A stretch of 64,000 bases of DNA, taken from the NCBI GenBank assembly GCA_016707425.1, contig JADJHU010000015.1, positions 186,001 through 250,000 of the forward strand. Reading direction: 5' to 3'. Under the pieces are notes generated by a model. The model did no database searches and had not been told where the DNA came from. It saw only the letters and a program-made list of their open reading frames with translations. Made by a program: the position numbers and the translations under genes. Source of the stretch: Gammaproteobacteria bacterium. GTDB lineage: Bacteria > Pseudomonadota > Gammaproteobacteria > Steroidobacterales > Steroidobacteraceae. Positions 17,496 through 27,432 of the stretch are shown piece after piece (the stretch's first letter is position 1; each line of letters opens with the position of its first letter).

Positions 17496-18701
17496 TCAGC
17501 CGAGTCTCACCACGTTGAGTCGCGTGCCGATCGCCTGCTCGACGATCGGCAACAGGTGCTCGTGGTGAGTGAGAAAGATCACCTGAGTGCGGGTCGCGAG
17601 CTCGGCGAGCGCCTGGAACCCGGCTGCCGCGCGCGCGTCATCGAAGTTGATGAACAGGTCGTCTGCGACGAAGGGCAGCGCGCGCCCGTGCTCGAGCTGC
17701 AGCTCGAGCGCGGCCAGACGCAGCGCCAGGTAGAGCTGATCGCGCGTGCCATCGCTCATCCCCGCGACATCCACCACCGTGCCACCGGCACGCCAGCCCT
17801 TGAGCTGCGGCGCCTTGCCGTCGAAGTCCACCACCAGCCGCTCGAAGGATCCCCGCGTCAGGAGAGCGAAGATCTTGCCTGCGCGCGCGAGCAGCGGTCC
17901 CTGCTTTTCCTCGCGGTAGCGATCGATGCACCAGTTCAGAACGCGCGCGGCCACGAAGACCTTGACGTAGCGCTCGAGTGCATCCTCCATCGAAGCGAGG
18001 GCTTCCTGCCGCCGCGCCTCCGCGATTGCCGCGTCTGCCTGTCCGCCGTAGCGGCGGAGCTCGGCTTCGTCGGCGGTCAGCGCACCCGCGAGCGCCTCGC
18101 GACTCTCGACCGTGCGGGCACGCTCGACGTCGAGCTGCAGGAGCTGCGCCGGGAGCGCCGCCAGGTCCTCACCGTCGACCTCCGCAGCCAGCGTCTCGAA
18201 CGCCAGACCGTCGCCTGCGCCCAGGCAGCTCGCGCGCGCCGACTCGATGCTCTGTTCGAGCTCGAGCAGCCGCTCGGAACGCGCGACCGCAATCCGCAGC
18301 GCCTCCGGTTCCCGCACGCCCGCACGCTCCATGAGCGGTTGCAGGTCCGCGCCGGCACGCTCACACTCGCGACGCGCCGCCTCGATCCCGGCCTCGTTTC
18401 GCTCGAGCTCCCTGCGTCCTGCCTCGAGCTTCTGGGCGAGATGCTCCGCCTCCACGAGCCGCGCCTCGAGCGCGAGCGCAACCCGTTCCGGCGGCTCTGC
18501 GGCCAGCTCTGGCGCGAGGCCGGCCTGGGCCATCTCGCGCGCATGTTTCGTGAAATGCCCGAGCTCCCTCTGCATCGCCTCGATGCGCTGCTCACGCAGC
18601 TCCCGGACCTCGCGCAGCAGCGCATCGAGCGCGGAGAAGCGCTCGAGCGCCTGCAGCGCCGTCAGCCGGCCGGTGCTGACCGGCAGGCGCGCTGCCGTCA
18701 T
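17496..18701 (-). pseudogene. YhaN-like ATPase, C-terminal fragment (split from the N-terminal part by a frameshift)
   Basis: The C-terminal 401 residues of an SMC/Rad50-like ATPase: long coiled-coil sequence, the ABC signature region VDVAGMSDGTRDQLYLALRLA and Walker B-type LPFVADDLFINFDDARA, ending in an IFLTHHEHL switch histidine. On its own it lacks Walker A. The frame upstream of its ATG reads as continuous coiled coil (QQQTRAQLGQWTDRW) back to about 18757. There the frame of the upstream gene ends its own good sequence, so one missing base explains the split. An ATGA overlap also exists and two coupled polypeptides cannot be fully excluded. Confidence 0.82.
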
Positions 18702-20974
18702 CTGCTCGCGCCAGCGATCGGTCCACTGCCCGAGCTGCGCGCGGGTCTGCTGCTGCGCCGATCGAAAGCACCGATCGCCGCGAGGACACTCTGCCGCTGT
18801 GCCAGGAGCGCGGTACGACGCACCTCGAGCGACTCGGCGTTGCGAATGAAGTTCGCGCCCTGCGCGACGAGCGACTCGAGGTCGCCCGTGCCGCCGGGCT
18901 CGACGCCTGCGGCTGCCAGTGCCGCGCGCAAGGCCGTCGCCGCATTGCGCCCGGCCTCGCGGAGCTGCGCAAGCCCGGACTCCTGGACGGAGAGCGCTTC
19001 ATCGCGCGCCAGACATTCGTCACGGACGCGCCTCCAGTCCAGAAACCGGGCAATGGTGCAGGCCGCCAGCCCGGAGGAATCCATGCGTGCCCGCCAACCT
19101 GCCTGCAACGACCCGAGCTCCCCGGCCAGGTCACTGGCGGCACGCTCCTGTCCGGCGACCCGCTGGCGCAGTTCCACCAGCGTCTCCTCGAGATGCTCGA
19201 GGCGCGCCAGATCGTTCGCCGCTGCATAGCGCTCGTCTGCCAGCCGGTCGGCATTCGACATCGCGTCCTCGAGTGCCGCGCCGCCCGACACGAGAAGCAG
19301 AGACCCGTCGCGGATGCGCTGCCACAGTGCATCGCGGTCGCGTCGCGCGGCCTCGAGCGCCTCGCGCGTGACCAGCCGCTTCGAGCCCGCAAGATGCCGC
19401 GCACGCGCCTCGCACGCAGCCAGTTCCCGCTGCGCGCGCCCGAGCTCCTCGCGCTGCGTCTCCAGGCGCGCAAGGAGCACCCCTTCGCGCGCCTGCTGCT
19501 CAAGCGCTTCGGCCTCCAGCGGCAGGGAAAGGGCGCGCAGCCCGCCCCGCGATCCCTCCCAGGGGCGTAGCTGCCCCAGGAGTCGCTCGAGGTGTCGCTG
19601 CTCGAATTCGACCCGCACACGCGCCCCGTCGAGCTGCCGGCCGTGGTCGCCGAGCGCCTGGGCCGCCGCCAGCGCCGTCGGCAGCGCCTGCGGGATCGCC
19701 GGCGGCACGAGCACACCCAGCTGCGTGTCGAGGGCCACGAGCTCCTCGCGGCGCTCGGCGAGCGCCTGCCCTGCACTGGCCGCCGCCTCGAGCAGCGCGC
19801 CGTGCTCCTGCAACAGTTCATGGATTGCCGCGCGTATCACCTGCGGCGGAATCATGCGGCCGAGCTCGCCCTCGTCACCCGGCCATCCAAGCTCGCCGGC
19901 GATGCGGTGGATCGCCGCGACCTTCACGCGCAGCTCCGCAAGACGCTTCTCGATATCACCGGCGAAGGAGGCCGTGCGTGCGCGTTCGTCCGCGAGGGCG
20001 CGGATCTGCGGGGCCCACTCCAGGCAGGATCGGTCGATCACGATGTCACCGATGCGCCGCGCTGCATCCTCCCGGGCACGTTCCGCCTGTACGAGCCGGA
20101 CATCGGCCGCGGCGATTTCCCGCTCGGCGCGCTCGAGCTCGCTGCGGGCGCCGCGCGGCAGCCGGGGCGTACCCTCCAGCGGCGCCCGCGCCGCCTGTGC
20201 CCCCCGGAGCTTCTGCAGCTCGGGGGCAACGCGGCGGATGCGTTCGAGGCGTGCGCGGCGGACTTCCAGCGCCTCCGAGCTCCGCCGGGCAGCGCTCAGT
20301 GCCTCCTGCGAGGACTGCATGCGCCCTTCGATCTCCGCCCAGTCCCGGGCACGCATGGTTGCAGCTTTGAGCTCGCGTTCCGCCTCCTGCAGAGCGTCGG
20401 CCGCGCGATAGAAAGCGCGATCTCCCGCGCGGCGCTTCGCCCAGAGCGTAGCGGCCTCCTGCTCGAGCGCGTCGCGCAGCTCGCCGAAGCCCGTGATGCC
20501 CGAGGAGGTCTCGAACAGCAGCCTCGCGAGATCATCGCGCGCCGTGAGGATCTCGTCGCCGCCGCGGATCAGACGCTCGTGATCGAGGCAGAACATGCGC
20601 TCGTAGGAGTGCCGGTCCAGCTCACCGAGCCAGGGCAGCAGCAGATCGTCGCCCAGCGGCCGCCCTTGCGCGTCGCGCAGCGGGTTTCTGCTGCGCTTGA
20701 GGCGCTGGAAATACTCGCGCCGCCCGCCGGCCGCAACGATGCCGCCGAGGCGCAGGGCGTCGTAGTCGTGCGTGAAGGCGTAGGCGGTGCGCGTCTCGAT
20801 GCCGAACAGCAGATCCGCGATCGCCGCGCGCACCGTGGACTTGCCTGCCTCGTTCGCACCCAGGATCAGGTGAAAGTCGGGGGTGCTTTCGGGAAACTCG
20901 AGAATCCGGTCCGTGAACCTGCCGTAGCGCAGCACCTCGAGACGCTCGAGTCGCATCGGCAGACTCACGGTCAC
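18698..20974 (-). pseudogene. YhaN-like ATPase, N-terminal fragment
   Basis: The N-terminal 758 residues of a YhaN/Rad50-like ATPase that partners the YhaO nuclease in DNA end processing. Walker A is GANEAGKST and is followed by the family-typical FGIETRTAYAFTHDYDALRLGG segment; the remainder is mostly charged coiled coil. The last 18 or so residues (from about FDRRSSRPARS) are out of character, and a frameshift near 18757-18760 restores the frame of the downstream fragment to give a protein of about 1,160 residues. The GTG start at 20974 overlaps the yhaO stop; ATG 20956 is an alternative. Confidence 0.82.
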
Positions 20975-22227
20975 GGTTCGCCCGCGAGGCGCGCAAGCAG
21001 GTTGAGTGCAGCCTCTTCGACCAGGAGGTCGAGCCGACCCGCCCGGATCGCCTCAAGCGCCGGCACCCGCCCCAGAAGCTCACCCGGACAGCGGGCGACT
21101 ACGTCACGCAGCTCGTCGTGCAGCATGCGCAGGAACGGCTCATCGCCGTGGGCCGCTGCCAGAAGGATCTGCAGATCATGGAGCGCATCCGAACGCGCCG
21201 CGAGCTCGTCGGCGCTCAGACCCGGCGCCGTCGCCACGCAGACCTTCTCGATCCACAGCTGCTCGGCTGCGAAGGCATTGGCCCGGGCGAGGATCTCGTG
21301 GCGCAGCTGGCTCTCGAGACCGAAGAGCTCTCCATGCGCGCGCGAGCGCCCCTCCAGGGTGATGCGCACGGCAAGCGCCCGCCCGTCGGTGTGCCGGCGG
21401 ATGAGGCACTCGAGAGCGTGGCTCGCGAGATCGACGACCTCACCGAGGCCGGCCGCTCCGCCAGCATCGAGGCGCAGGTGCTGCCAGCGCAGGACATCGA
21501 CCAGTCGCCGCTCGAGCGTGAGGCCCGACCGGGTCGCCGTCACGAGCACGGCGCCACGCTCGCCGGGCTCGCGGATGTGGCGCCCCTGGAGATTGCCTGG
21601 AAAAACCACCCACGGTGCCTCGTGGCGCACCGCGTACTCGTGCACATGACCGAGCGCCCAGTAGTCATAGCCTTTTGCGACGAGCTCGTGGACGGCACAG
21701 GGCGCATAGGAGTCGTGGGCGGCATGACCCTCGAGCGCCGTATGCAGCACGCCGATGTTGAGGAAACCCCTGACTGCAGGCGGATAGCCTGCGGCGAGAT
21801 TGTCGAAGGTGGCGGCCGCGCGGAAACTCTGGCCATGCAATGCGACACCGAGGTGCTCGAGATGAAAAGTCCCGGGTGAGCGGTGCGCGAACTCGCGCAC
21901 GTTCTTCGGCAGCCGCAGCTGCTTCGTGAGCTCGCTCTTTGCGTCGTGATTGCCGTAGAGCAGGAATGCAGGGATGCCCGCCTGATCGAGCCGGCCCATC
22001 TCGCGGCAGAAGAACAGACCGGTGTTGTAGTCACGCCAGTCTCCGTCGTACAGATCGCCGGAGATCACCAGGAAATCGACGGCCTCCGCGATTGCCGTGT
22101 CCACGAGCGCCGTGAAGGCCGCTCGCGTCGCGGTCCGCAGCATCCAGACCGGCGCGCCCTCATAGCGGGCGAGCCCGACGAGCGGGCTGTCGAGATGAAT
22201 GTCTGCAGCGTGAATGAAGCGGATCAC
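20971..22227 (-). CDS. YhaO/SbcD-like metallophosphoesterase (DNA repair exonuclease)
   Basis: A 418-residue Mre11-type nuclease. The calcineurin-like metal motifs are complete: HAADIHLDSPLVG, ISGDLYDGDW, LLYGNHDA and ALGHVHEYA. It probably forms a complex with the adjacent YhaN-like ATPase, as SbcD does with SbcC, to trim DNA ends. The start ATG 22227 lies close upstream of the DIH motif, as usual. Its stop overlaps the start of the ATPase gene (GTGA), so the pair is coupled; loss of YhaN by frameshift would leave this nuclease without its ATPase. Confidence 0.9.
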   Translation of the reverse strand: MIRFIHAADIHLDSPLVGLARYEGAPVWMLRTATRAAFTALVDTAIAEAVDFLVISGDLYDGDWRDYNTGLFFCREMGRLDQAGIPAFLLYGNHDAKSELTKQLRLPKNVREFAHRSPGTFHLEHLGVALHGQSFRAAATFDNLAAGYPPAVRGFLNIGVLHTALEGHAAHDSYAPCAVHELVAKGYDYWALGHVHEYAVRHEAPWVVFPGNLQGRHIREPGERGAVLVTATRSGLTLERRLVDVLRWQHLRLDAGGAAGLGEVVDLASHALECLIRRHTDGRALAVRITLEGRSRAHGELFGLESQLRHEILARANAFAAEQLWIEKVCVATAPGLSADELAARSDALHDLQILLAAAHGDEPFLRMLHDELRDVVARCPGELLGRVPALEAIRAGRLDLLVEEAALNLLARLAGEP

Positions 22228-22308
22228 GTCACCTCCTGCGGCGACGAATCCTAGCAGCCGCTGCGGCGATATGGCTGCCCCGCGGCCGGTGACGTATGCT
22301 CAGACCTC

Positions 22309-22806
22309 ATGCAACAACGCGAGACCGCAGGGCATCCGGACGCGTCGCCCGACGGGCGCTACCTGGAGGACTACGTCCCGGGCGACGTCCACGAGGCCGG
22401 TTCGTTCACGATCTCCGAAGACGAGATCATCGACTTCGCCCGTCGCTACGACCCGCAACCCTTCCACACCGATCCGCAAGCAGCCCGCCAGTCCGTCTTC
22501 GGGGGCCTGATTGCCAGTGGCTGGCATACCTGCGCCCTGATGATGCGGGTGCTGGTCGACGGCTACATCCCGAGGGCAGCAAGCCTCGGTGCGTCCGGCA
22601 TGGACGAAATCCGCTGGCTGAAGCCCGTGCGACCCGGTGATCGCCTGAGCGTGCGCGTGACCGTGCTCGAGAGCCGACCATCGCGATCGAAGCCGGATCG
22701 CGGCGTCATCCGCTCACTCTTCGAAGTCCATAACCAGCATGCCGAGCTCGTGATGACCGCCAAGTCCACCGGTCTGCTGCGACGCCGCCCGACCCGCGGA
22801 GCGTGA
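22309..22806 (+). CDS. MaoC-like hot-dog dehydratase
   Basis: A 165-residue hot-dog-fold protein of the MaoC/(R)-enoyl-CoA hydratase type. Seen: ITSEDEI-like FTISEDEIIDFARRYDPQPFHTDPQAA, where the Asp and His of the hydratase motif are present, and FGGLIASGWHTCALMMR. It likely hydrates an enoyl-CoA or acts as a structural relative of such enzymes. It is divergent from yhaO and convergent with the GGDEF gene, so it is a single-gene unit. Confidence 0.88.
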   Translation: MQQRETAGHPDASPDGRYLEDYVPGDVHEAGSFTISEDEIIDFARRYDPQPFHTDPQAARQSVFGGLIASGWHTCALMMRVLVDGYIPRAASLGASGMDEIRWLKPVRPGDRLSVRVTVLESRPSRSKPDRGVIRSLFEVHNQHAELVMTAKSTGLLRRRPTRGA

Positions 22807-22845
22807 GCCGTCCGGAGGAGGCGCCCCGTGGCCCGGGGGCGCCGC

Positions 22846-23901
22846 TCAGGAACCGCTCGCTGGGAGCACCGTCGCCGTGATGCGATTGCGTCCGTCGTGT
22901 TTGCTGCGGTAAAGCGCGGCATCCGCAGCCTTCAGCATCTGGTTGGGGACGTGCTTCTGGCCGACGGGCACGCGGTCTGCCCCGCACAGCCCGAAGCTCG
23001 CCGTGACAGGCAATCGCTGCGCCGCTGCAATGAAGGGCACATCGGCAACCGCGACCCGCAGCTTGCGCACTGCGACGAGCGCCTGCTCGCGAGTCGTCTC
23101 CGGCAGCACGATCGCGAACTCCTCTCCCCCGAGCCTCGCGACCCAGTCGATGCCGTGGCGCAGCTCGCGCTGCACGCGTTCGCCGAACTGCCGCAGCACC
23201 TCGTCGCCTGCGGCGTGTCCGAGCGTGTCATTGACCTTCTTGAAGTGATCGATGTCGCAGAGCGCCACCGCCAGCGGCCGCCCGTAGCGCGCCGCACGCT
23301 CGACTTCCCGGGGGAAGTTCTTCGCGAAGAAACGCCGGCTGGTCACGCCGGTGAGCTCGTCCAGGGTGGCGAGCCGGCGGTTCTCGGCGAGCGTCGTTCG
23401 CAGCACCGTCTCCAGTTCCGCGATGCGCCGCGCGAGGCCCACGCGAACGTGCAGCTCGTCCTCGCTGATGCGTGGCCCGAAGCAGTCCACCGCACCCGCA
23501 TTGTGCGCCGCCTGACGCTCATTGGCATCGTCGAAGCCGAGTGCGAACAGCACGACCGGTCTGTGCCCTGCGCGTGGCTCGCATGCGTGCCGCGCGAGCG
23601 CACGGCTGTCGGTGATCACGATGTGGCAGGGCTCGGCCTCGAGCTGCCGGCGCGCGACCGTCTCATCGTCAGCCGTCGTGAGCGTCACATCCACCCCCAC
23701 GAGCCCGTGCTCCAGCCGCCGGCGCGCGCCGGCATCGAGGACGGCGAGCAGCAGGCGCGGTGGCGGCAGGACGCGCAGCATGACCGCCATGGTCGTCGCC
23801 GTGTCGGGCGGCTGCCCGTGTGGCGGCTGGCTGCGGCGTTCCAGCACACGGCGGATGACGGTGGTATGTTCCCCCGAAACCATCCGCGGACCGTAACTCA
23901 T
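22846..23901 (-). CDS. GGDEF-domain protein (probable diguanylate cyclase) with a receiver-like N terminus
   Basis: The C-terminal 170 residues form a GGDEF domain: DELTGVTSRRFF, CDIDHFKKVNDTLGHAAGDEVL and the active-site signature RLGGEEFAIVLPE, so diguanylate cyclase activity is plausible. An ADR..-type inhibitory RxxD site just before the signature is not obvious. The N-terminal 150 residues resemble a response-regulator fold (HIVITDS, GAVDCFG) but the acidic pocket is weak. Start is uncertain: ATG 23901, 23883 or about 23790; the longest frame (24039) overlaps the divergent gene and is unlikely. Confidence 0.85.
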   Translation of the reverse strand: MSYGPRMVSGEHTTVIRRVLERRSQPPHGQPPDTATTMAVMLRVLPPPRLLLAVLDAGARRRLEHGLVGVDVTLTTADDETVARRQLEAEPCHIVITDSRALARHACEPRAGHRPVVLFALGFDDANERQAAHNAGAVDCFGPRISEDELHVRVGLARRIAELETVLRTTLAENRRLATLDELTGVTSRRFFAKNFPREVERAARYGRPLAVALCDIDHFKKVNDTLGHAAGDEVLRQFGERVQRELRHGIDWVARLGGEEFAIVLPETTREQALVAVRKLRVAVADVPFIAAAQRLPVTASFGLCGADRVPVGQKHVPNQMLKAADAALYRSKHDGRNRITATVLPASGS

Positions 23902-24020
23902 CGGGTTTCCGGCCGCCACCGGAGCCCGCCCCGTTGTGCACCCCGACTGGCGCCAGCCGGGGCAAAGCGCGATAGTCTCCGCCTGTTGCCGGGAGCGCGC
24001 GCCCCCCGGGGAGGCGATTG

Positions 24021-24440
24021 ATGTCCGAAGCCATTCCACCGCACGGCGGCGTCGTACCCGACACCTCGCTCGTCACCTATACGCACGTCGTCTATGCGCT
24101 GCACGCACTGTCGGTGGTCATGGGCGTGACGGGAGCGGCATCGATCGCCGGGTCTTTCGTGTTCGGCCTGCCCTCGATCGTGGCGGTGATCATGAATTAC
24201 GCGCGGCGCGCCGAAGCCCGGGACACCTTCCTGGCCTCGCACTTCATCTGGCAGATCCGGACGTTCTGGTGGGCACTTGGCTGGTCAGTGCTCGCCTTCG
24301 TGCTGAGTCTGCCTTTCATGCTGATCGTGATCGGCTTCATCACCTTCGCGCTCGCACTGATTCCGATCGGCATCTGGGTGACCTACCGCGTGCTCCGCGG
24401 CTGGCTCGCGCTCCGTGATGGCAGACCGATGTATGCGTGA
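24021..24440 (+). CDS. DUF4870-like small integral membrane protein
   Basis: A 139-residue protein with about four hydrophobic segments (residues about 20-45, 50-60, 75-100, 100-125) and the DUF4870-like features YALHALS, PSIVAVIMNYARR and HFIWQIRTFWW. No catalytic motif is visible; function unknown. The start at ATG 24021 follows a GGGGAGG ribosome-binding site. It is followed closely by lptM and polA on the same strand. Confidence 0.8.
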   Translation: MSEAIPPHGGVVPDTSLVTYTHVVYALHALSVVMGVTGAASIAGSFVFGLPSIVAVIMNYARRAEARDTFLASHFIWQIRTFWWALGWSVLAFVLSLPFMLIVIGFITFALALIPIGIWVTYRVLRGWLALRDGRPMYA

Positions 24441-24450
24441 GCCCTCCAGG

Positions 24451-24639
24451 ATGCGCCTCGACCGGGCGGGCGCCCTTGCCCTGGTGCTCGCCTGCCTGGC
24501 CGCCTGCGGCCAGAAGGGTCCGCTGCGATTGCCTGAGAAGAGCGGTGGCGTCGTCATCAGACCCGCATCGGCTCCGCCCGCACCGCAGAAAGACGACAGC
24601 GTGCCCCACGCCGATGAGCCTTCTCACGAAGCACGCTGA
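24451..24639 (+). CDS. lptM: LptM-like small lipoprotein (YifL family)
   Basis: A 62-residue lipoprotein with a short hydrophobic signal, lipobox LAAC and, immediately after the cysteine, the GQKGPLRLP block characteristic of LptM/YifL (CGxKGPLyxP). LptM in E. coli assists assembly of the LptD-LptE lipopolysaccharide translocon. The tail is Pro/Ala-rich and disordered. An alternative ATG at 24433 would overlap the upstream gene. In many Gammaproteobacteria lptM precedes lysA; here polA follows 27 bp downstream instead. Confidence 0.82.
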   Translation: MRLDRAGALALVLACLAACGQKGPLRLPEKSGGVVIRPASAPPAPQKDDSVPHADEPSHEAR

Positions 24640-24666
24640 AGGAACCGGCGCAGCTGCGCTCCTCTC

Positions 24667-27432
24667 ATGACCGACGCTCCCGATCTCGTCCTCATCGACG
24701 GCTCCTCCTATCTGTATCGCGCCTTCCACGCGCTGCCACCGCTCACCAACTCGCGCGGCGAACCCACGGGCGCGGTCTTCGGCGTCGTGAACATGCTCCT
24801 GAAGTCCCTGAAGGATCACGACCCAAGACACGTCGCCGTGGTCTTCGATGCTCCCGGACGCACCTTCCGCGACGAACTGTTCGCCGAGTACAAGGCACAT
24901 CGCGTGCCGATGCCGGACGATCTGCGCGCGCAGGTCGAGCCCCTGCTGGCCATCGTGCGCGCCATGGGTCTCCCGGTGCTGCGCATCGAGGGCGTCGAAG
25001 CGGATGACGTCATCGGCACGCTCGCCCGTCGCGCCGCTTCGCACGGTCTCTCGGTGCTGATCTCGACCTCCGACAAAGACATGACGCAGCTCGTGGACGG
25101 CCGCATCCGCCTCATCAACACCATGAGCGGTTCGCTCCTCGACCGCGAGGGCGTCAAGGCCAGGTTCGGCGTCTGGCCCGAGCAGATGATCGACTATCTC
25201 GCGCTGGTGGGGGACAGCTCGGACAACATCCCCGGCATCGACAAGGTCGGGCCCAAGACCGCTGCCAAATGGCTGAACCAGTACGGGTCGCTGGACGAGA
25301 TCGTCGCGAATGCGGGGTGCATCGAAGGCAGAGTGGGCGAAAACCTGCGTGCCGGGCTCGAGACGCTGGCCCTCGCGCGGCGCCTTGCCACCATCCACAC
25401 CGATCTTCCGCTCGACACGAAGACCGACGATCTCACGCCGCAGCCCGCCGACGTCGACCGGCTGCGGGAGCTCTACGAGCGCTTCGAGCTGCGGACGCTC
25501 CTGCGCCAACTCCAGGTTCGCGGCGACACTGCGCACACCACCGGGCACGCGACACCGGCGGATACGCCCCTCGTGGAGGACGACACGACGCTGTTCACCG
25601 CGGGCCGCGCGCTCGGGCGTATGCCGCGCGAGTACGAGACGATCTTCGAATGGGTGCAGTTCGAGCGCTGGCTCGAGCGGCTGCAGGGCGCCGCGCTCAT
25701 CGCTTTCGACACCGAAACGACCAGCCTCGACTACATGACGGCTGAGATCGTGGGCGTGTCCTTCAGCGTCGAGCCGGGACGTGCGGCCTATGTGCCGCTG
25801 CGCCACGACTACGCAGGCGCACCCGTCCAGCTCGATCGCGATCGGGTGCTCGAGGCTCTGCGGCCGCTCCTCGAGGATCCCGCGCGCGACAAGCTCGGCC
25901 ACCATCTCAAGTACGACGCACACGTGCTCGCCAACCACGGCGTCACGCTCGCCGGCCAGCGCTTCGACACCATGCTCGAATCCTACGTCTGGAACAGTGT
26001 CGCCACGCGTCACGACATGGACTCGATGGCAGAACATTATCTCGGTATCCGGACCATCCGCTACGAGGATGTGGCGGGCAAGGGTGCGAAGCAGATTCCC
26101 TTCAATCAGGTGCTGGTCGAAGCGGGGGCGGAATACGCCGCCGAAGATGCCGATGTGACGCTGCGGCTGCACCGTGCGCTCTGGCCGCGGCTTGCGGCGC
26201 ACCCGCAGCTGAAGGAGCTCTACGAGTGCTTCGAGCAACCTCTCGTGCCCGTGCTGCAGAAGATGGAGCGACGCGGCGTGCTGCTCGATCGCGAGAAGCT
26301 GCGCGCCCAGAGCCGCGAGCTCGGGCGGCGGCTGGGCGAGATCCAGGCCGCGGCGCATCACGAGGCGGGCCATGCCTTCAATCTCGAGTCGCCGAAGCAG
26401 CTGCAGCAGATCCTCTTCGAGCGGCTGCAGCTGCCGGTGCTGCGCCGCACGCCGACGGGCCAGCCCTCCACCGCCGAGGACGTGCTCGAGGAGCTCGCGG
26501 CCTCCTTCCCGCTGCCGCGCATGGTCCTCGACTACCGCAGTCTCGCGAAGCTGCGCTCCACCTACACCGAGAAGCTGCCCGGGCTCGTGAACCCGCACAC
26601 GGGGCGCGTGCACACGTCGTATCACCAGGCCGTCGCGCAGACCGGCCGGCTGTCATCCTCTGATCCGAATCTGCAGAACATCCCGGTCCGCACCGCCGAA
26701 GGGCGGCGCATCCGCGAGGCGTTCATCGCCCCGCCGGGACACGTGCTCATGGCCGCCGACTACTCGCAGATCGAGCTGCGCATCATGGCGCATCTCTCGG
26801 GTGATCCCGCGTTGCGGCGTGCCTTTGCGGAGGGACTGGACGTGCACCGCGCGACGGCGGCCGAGATCTTCGCGGTCCCGCTCGCCGACGTGAATCCCGA
26901 TCAGCGGCGCATGGCCAAGACCATCAACTTCGGTCTCATCTATGGCATGTCTGCCTTTGGTCTCGCGCAGCGCCTCGGTCTGGAGCGCGGCGAGGCACAG
27001 CGCTACATCGACGTGTACTTCAGCCGCTATCCCGGTGTGAAGCGCTACATGGATGAGACGCGCGAGCAGGCGCGGCGCGACGGCTTCGTGACGACCGTCT
27101 ATGGCCGGCGGCTCTATCTGCCCGATATCCGCGCGCGCAACCGCCAGATGCAGCAGTACGCCGAGCGCGCCGCGATCAACGCACCCATGCAGGGCACGGC
27201 CGCAGACATCATCAAGCGCGCCATGATCGAGGTCGAGGACTGGTGCGAGCGCGGGCACGTGGCCGCGCGACTCATCATGCAGGTGCACGACGAACTCGTG
27301 CTCGAGGTGCACGAAGATGCGGTAGAAGAGGTCCGCAAGGCCGTCGCCGCGCACATGACGGACGCGGCGCGCCTGTCCGTGCCGCTGGTCACCGATGTCG
27401 GCGTGGGTCTCAACTGGGACGAGGCACACTGA
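24667..27432 (+). CDS. polA: DNA polymerase I
   Basis: A 921-residue full-length Pol I. The N-terminal 5' nuclease (about residues 1-290) has LIDGSSYLYRAFHAL and the GVEADDVIG and GDSSDNIPG acidic clusters. The 3'-5' exonuclease (about 325-500) keeps the FDTETTSLDYM metal site and is likely active. The polymerase domain (about 540-921) has ADYSQIELRIMAHLSGD (motif A), RRMAKTINFGLIYGMS (O helix) and MQVHDELVLEV (motif C). It is convergent with the Pat-like gene and the two reading frames overlap by 23 bp. Confidence 0.98.
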   Translation: MTDAPDLVLIDGSSYLYRAFHALPPLTNSRGEPTGAVFGVVNMLLKSLKDHDPRHVAVVFDAPGRTFRDELFAEYKAHRVPMPDDLRAQVEPLLAIVRAMGLPVLRIEGVEADDVIGTLARRAASHGLSVLISTSDKDMTQLVDGRIRLINTMSGSLLDREGVKARFGVWPEQMIDYLALVGDSSDNIPGIDKVGPKTAAKWLNQYGSLDEIVANAGCIEGRVGENLRAGLETLALARRLATIHTDLPLDTKTDDLTPQPADVDRLRELYERFELRTLLRQLQVRGDTAHTTGHATPADTPLVEDDTTLFTAGRALGRMPREYETIFEWVQFERWLERLQGAALIAFDTETTSLDYMTAEIVGVSFSVEPGRAAYVPLRHDYAGAPVQLDRDRVLEALRPLLEDPARDKLGHHLKYDAHVLANHGVTLAGQRFDTMLESYVWNSVATRHDMDSMAEHYLGIRTIRYEDVAGKGAKQIPFNQVLVEAGAEYAAEDADVTLRLHRALWPRLAAHPQLKELYECFEQPLVPVLQKMERRGVLLDREKLRAQSRELGRRLGEIQAAAHHEAGHAFNLESPKQLQQILFERLQLPVLRRTPTGQPSTAEDVLEELAASFPLPRMVLDYRSLAKLRSTYTEKLPGLVNPHTGRVHTSYHQAVAQTGRLSSSDPNLQNIPVRTAEGRRIREAFIAPPGHVLMAADYSQIELRIMAHLSGDPALRRAFAEGLDVHRATAAEIFAVPLADVNPDQRRMAKTINFGLIYGMSAFGLAQRLGLERGEAQRYIDVYFSRYPGVKRYMDETREQARRDGFVTTVYGRRLYLPDIRARNRQMQQYAERAAINAPMQGTAADIIKRAMIEVEDWCERGHVAARLIMQVHDELVLEVHEDAVEEVRKAVAAHMTDAARLSVPLVTDVGVGLNWDEAH

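Noticed and set aside
19592..21649. Long plus-strand frame antisense to yhaN and yhaO
   Set aside because: Arg/Ala/Gly-rich shadow of real coiled-coil and nuclease genes.
27410..27432. 23-bp overlap of the polA and pat-like 3' ends
   Set aside because: Convergent tail overlap is common; both stops are well placed and nothing else suggests regulation.
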